Origin: Janthinobacterium agaricidamnosum NBRC 102515 = DSM 9628
Lineage (GTDB): Bacteria > Pseudomonadota > Gammaproteobacteria > Burkholderiales > Burkholderiaceae_D
Direction of reading: 5' to 3'
Length of the DNA: 64,000 nt
NCBI RefSeq assembly: GCF_000723165.1
Contig: NZ_HG322949.1
Coordinates: forward strand, 5,463,790 to 5,527,789
The notes beneath the pieces are model-generated. The model was given only the letters and a program-made list of their open reading frames with translations, made no database searches and had not been told where the DNA came from. The translations under genes were made by a program, and so were the position numbers. Shown here one piece after another: positions 61,770-64,000 of this stretch (within the stretch, counting starts at the first letter, position 1; the number at the start of each line of letters is the position of its first letter).

Positions 61770-64000
61770 AGTCTTGAGCCTGCCCTCAGAGCTACGCGGC
61801 GCGCTGTCGCTGCTTATGGCCGGAGCGACCTTCACAGAGGAGGTTCTTCGCGAGGATTGCTTACCATTGCTCTTAATGCAACGAAGTCATGCGATCACCG
61901 CATTTGCTGTTGGTGATGAGGCAGACTACGACCTGCTGTATGCGGCGTTCAAGAAGCACTACCTCAAGCGAACTGCGGAGTGGTCCACGAAAGACGTGTC
62001 ATTCGTGTTTTGCGTTCCGGAGAAAACCGCCGTTCAAGAGTCTTTCCGTTCGCGCGTCGAAGTCGACGTGTATTTCTGCAGAAAATATGTCATACAGTTG
62101 GACCAAAACCTAGCTGGCAGCCTCGCTAGGCTACCATTCCTACCGCTATCACCGGTTACCGCAGGAGCACAGACGCGACCGCCTTCAGCCCAGACGTTAC
62201 TTCGACAACGTAATTTGAAGGCGGAATTGGCAAAAGCCCTTGTTGTACCCTCGCAGAGTAGCGCGACCTCGATTTTTAGCGCGTGTCTTGAAGGAATCTA
62301 CGGCGCTCCAGACAAAGTTGCCGGGGCGCCCCCGGAGGCACACTCAGAATCCACCACTGAAGAGCGAGTGCAGGCAACACTCAAGTCGATTTCAATCCAG
62401 AACTTCCGAGCCTATCGTACAAAGAAAAAGTTTGAGCTTGGCTCAGCTGTCACGATTCTTTACGGTCCCAACGGATTTGGCAAAACTTCATTCTTCGACG
62501 CCATCGACTTCGCTGTCACTGGTGGCGTTGGTCGGCTTGCCAAGACAAGTGGAGGCTTGGCAAAGGCCGCGAAGCACCTAGACAGTGGCGATGAGTCGAC
62601 CTCGGTTACGCTTACGCTCGAGCGTGAAGGTGAGCAACACGTCATTTCTCGCGATCTGGCGGACCACAACACTGCACAGGTGAATGGAAAGGCCACCACG
62701 AGAAAAGATGTACTCAGCCTTCTGACTGGCGGAGCTCCAGCTGCGGCTGATCGTGTCGATAACATGGTAGCTCTTTTTCGAGCTACACACTTGTTCAGTC
62801 AAGACAGCCAAGAGCTCACCCGTGACGTTGCGGAAAAGTGCGAACTACCAGCGGACATAGTGTCACGCATGCTCGCATTCGAAGACTATGTCAGCGGTTT
62901 GAAAAAGACCGAGGACGTGCTGAAGCTCTCTCGGCAAGCGCTCACTGAGGCACGGAAGCAAGCTCAGAGCGCTCGCAGCGCCATGGACGCCGAGCGGCAG
63001 GAATTAACGCGCCTGGAGGGCGTTGCTTCTGCAGATGCGACGCCGGATGCGCTCAACGCTCGGTTTACTGAGTTAGAGCAGGCGATTTTGACCTCAGGGT
63101 TCAATATGTCCGGCATCAGCGCTCGCGATACTAGGGCTCTCCGTGCGCTGCTGGAATCTTCTGCAACTGAAGCTGTAAGCGCGCGCGCAAGGGTGTCCAA
63201 AGCCCTTGAGCACGTCACGGCCTTGAGAACGCTGCATGAGCAACTCGAACCAATGCGCGCGCAGCTCGAAGAACGTAAGGCGCTGGCCAAACGAACTGAG
63301 GCTAGTGCCAATGAGGCGTCAGCGCGCCTCGGCGCGCTGACGAGCGAGCTTGCGCAGTTCAAGACTCAGGAACAGGGCGAACAGAACCGACGTGATTGGT
63401 TCACATGGGCTACCTCCGTTCAGCCGGAGTATGCGCAGCTGACCGCACAGAACCAGACTCACGCTGAGAACCTATCTAGGCTCAACCAGCTTCTAAATCA
63501 GCAAAGGGAGAACCAGTCCAACGCGCTGAGTGCCAAGGAGGATGCGGCAGCAGCGGTTCGGCGCCTTGATGGCAACCTAAAGGCCGCTGAAGATGCGGCG
63601 GCTCGCGTACAACAGATCAAAGAGCAGGCAGGCCTCTGGGCGCAGGCAGAACCAAGATTGGTAACCATACAAACCCTCGAAGCAACGCTGCAGGGGTCAC
63701 CCGACGCGAAACGCGCGCGGCTCGGCGAAACCCAGCAAGCGGTCATGGCACAGGAACATCTTGTCGCTCGCGTAGAACGTGAACTCGGTTCAGCCAGAAT
63801 CAATGATACCAGTCTACAAAAGCTGATTGCCGAACTCCGAACTCACATAGATGGCGCGACTTGCCTGCTATGCGGTCACGACCATGGTAGCCAAGACGCG
63901 TTATTGGCTGCCATCGACCGACGCATGGCTCAAAGTGACCTCGTCTGTTCGTTTGCTGGCCGGATTGACCCTCTCAGTTTGACCCTCCCTCCAAGTCCTC
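61753..64000 (+). CDS. Rad50/SMC-like ATPase with zinc hook (N-terminal part)
   Basis: At least 749 residues, continuing past the window. A 220-residue N-terminal region of unknown fold precedes the ATPase. Walker A is YGPNGFGKTSFFDAIDF at about residues 237-250, the Q-loop is THLFSQD, a long coiled coil follows, and a zinc-hook motif CLLCGHDH lies at residues 704-711. The second coiled coil, signature and Walker B must lie beyond the right edge. Rad50-like ATPases bind or bridge DNA ends. The ATG at 61753 overlaps the nitrilase-like gene, with a GAAAGG site, so the two are coupled. Confidence 0.85.
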   Translation, partial: MQQSPEVLSLPSELRGALSLLMAGATFTEEVLREDCLPLLLMQRSHAITAFAVGDEADYDLLYAAFKKHYLKRTAEWSTKDVSFVFCVPEKTAVQESFRSRVEVDVYFCRKYVIQLDQNLAGSLARLPFLPLSPVTAGAQTRPPSAQTLLRQRNLKAELAKALVVPSQSSATSIFSACLEGIYGAPDKVAGAPPEAHSESTTEERVQATLKSISIQNFRAYRTKKKFELGSAVTILYGPNGFGKTSFFDAIDFAVTGGVGRLAKTSGGLAKAAKHLDSGDESTSVTLTLEREGEQHVISRDLADHNTAQVNGKATTRKDVLSLLTGGAPAAADRVDNMVALFRATHLFSQDSQELTRDVAEKCELPADIVSRMLAFEDYVSGLKKTEDVLKLSRQALTEARKQAQSARSAMDAERQELTRLEGVASADATPDALNARFTELEQAILTSGFNMSGISARDTRALRALLESSATEAVSARARVSKALEHVTALRTLHEQLEPMRAQLEERKALAKRTEASANEASARLGALTSELAQFKTQEQGEQNRRDWFTWATSVQPEYAQLTAQNQTHAENLSRLNQLLNQQRENQSNALSAKEDAAAAVRRLDGNLKAAEDAAARVQQIKEQAGLWAQAEPRLVTIQTLEATLQGSPDAKRARLGETQQAVMAQEHLVARVERELGSARINDTSLQKLIAELRTHIDGATCLLCGHDHGSQDALLAAIDRRMAQSDLVCSFAGRIDPLSLTLPPSP

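Overview
The window looks like a chromosomal segment from an Oxalobacteraceae betaproteobacterium (Janthinobacterium/Massilia/Duganella type). This is inferred from the high-GC coding style, Burkholderiales-type gene families (the tad locus layout, tandem glycine riboswitch, DUF3455, PEP-CTERM remnant) and gene order. No rRNA or complete tRNA is present to confirm it. The first 50 kb is ordinary high-GC chromosome. From about 50.5 kb to the right edge lies a genomic island with lower GC and different codon use.

Left part (1-20.6 kb). An sbnA/sbnB pair (L-2,3-diaminopropionate synthesis) runs off the left edge. A D-amino acid dehydrogenase follows, under a tandem glycine riboswitch. Next comes a complete tad (Flp pilus) locus on the minus strand. 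In transcription order it is flp, tadV, an AAA+ ATPase, cpaB, cpaC, a small lipoprotein, tadG, tadE, a tadE-like gene, cpaE, tadA, tadB, tadC and tadD. A 158-bp MITE-like element sits exactly at the tadC stop codon. A GGDEF gene and a convergent HD-GYP gene flank the pilus locus, suggesting c-di-GMP control of adhesion.

Middle (20.8-48 kb). This holds a fused indolepyruvate ferredoxin oxidoreductase and many small regulator/target pairs: TetR with two operator-like sites, AraC with an AhpD-like gene, and LysR with an NTF2-like gene. A sugar ABC-transport and catabolic operon runs LacI, ATPase, permease, binding protein, isomerase, Gfo/Idh dehydrogenase and ferredoxin, with a 20-bp palindromic operator at its head. 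A TPR plus Fe(II)/2-oxoglutarate oxygenase, a galactose mutarotase and a secreted creatininase/beta-propeller/DUF3455 operon follow.

Right part (48-64 kb). A dead IS3 orfA, a PLP decarboxylase and a Fic-like remnant lie just left of a 50-bp 3' fragment of tRNA-Arg(CCG), which marks one end of an integrated island. The island carries a type I restriction-modification operon with an unusual order: half-size S, M, a 57-residue ORF, full S, R, YgjP-type metallopeptidase. Most neighbours overlap at start/stop. Next to it is a divergent unit: a coiled-coil HTH protein on the minus strand, and on the plus strand a nitrilase-fold protein overlapping a Rad50/SMC-like ATPase with a zinc-hook motif that runs off the window. 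I did not recognise this nitrilase + SMC pair as a named defence system; it is the main candidate for an undescribed system here.
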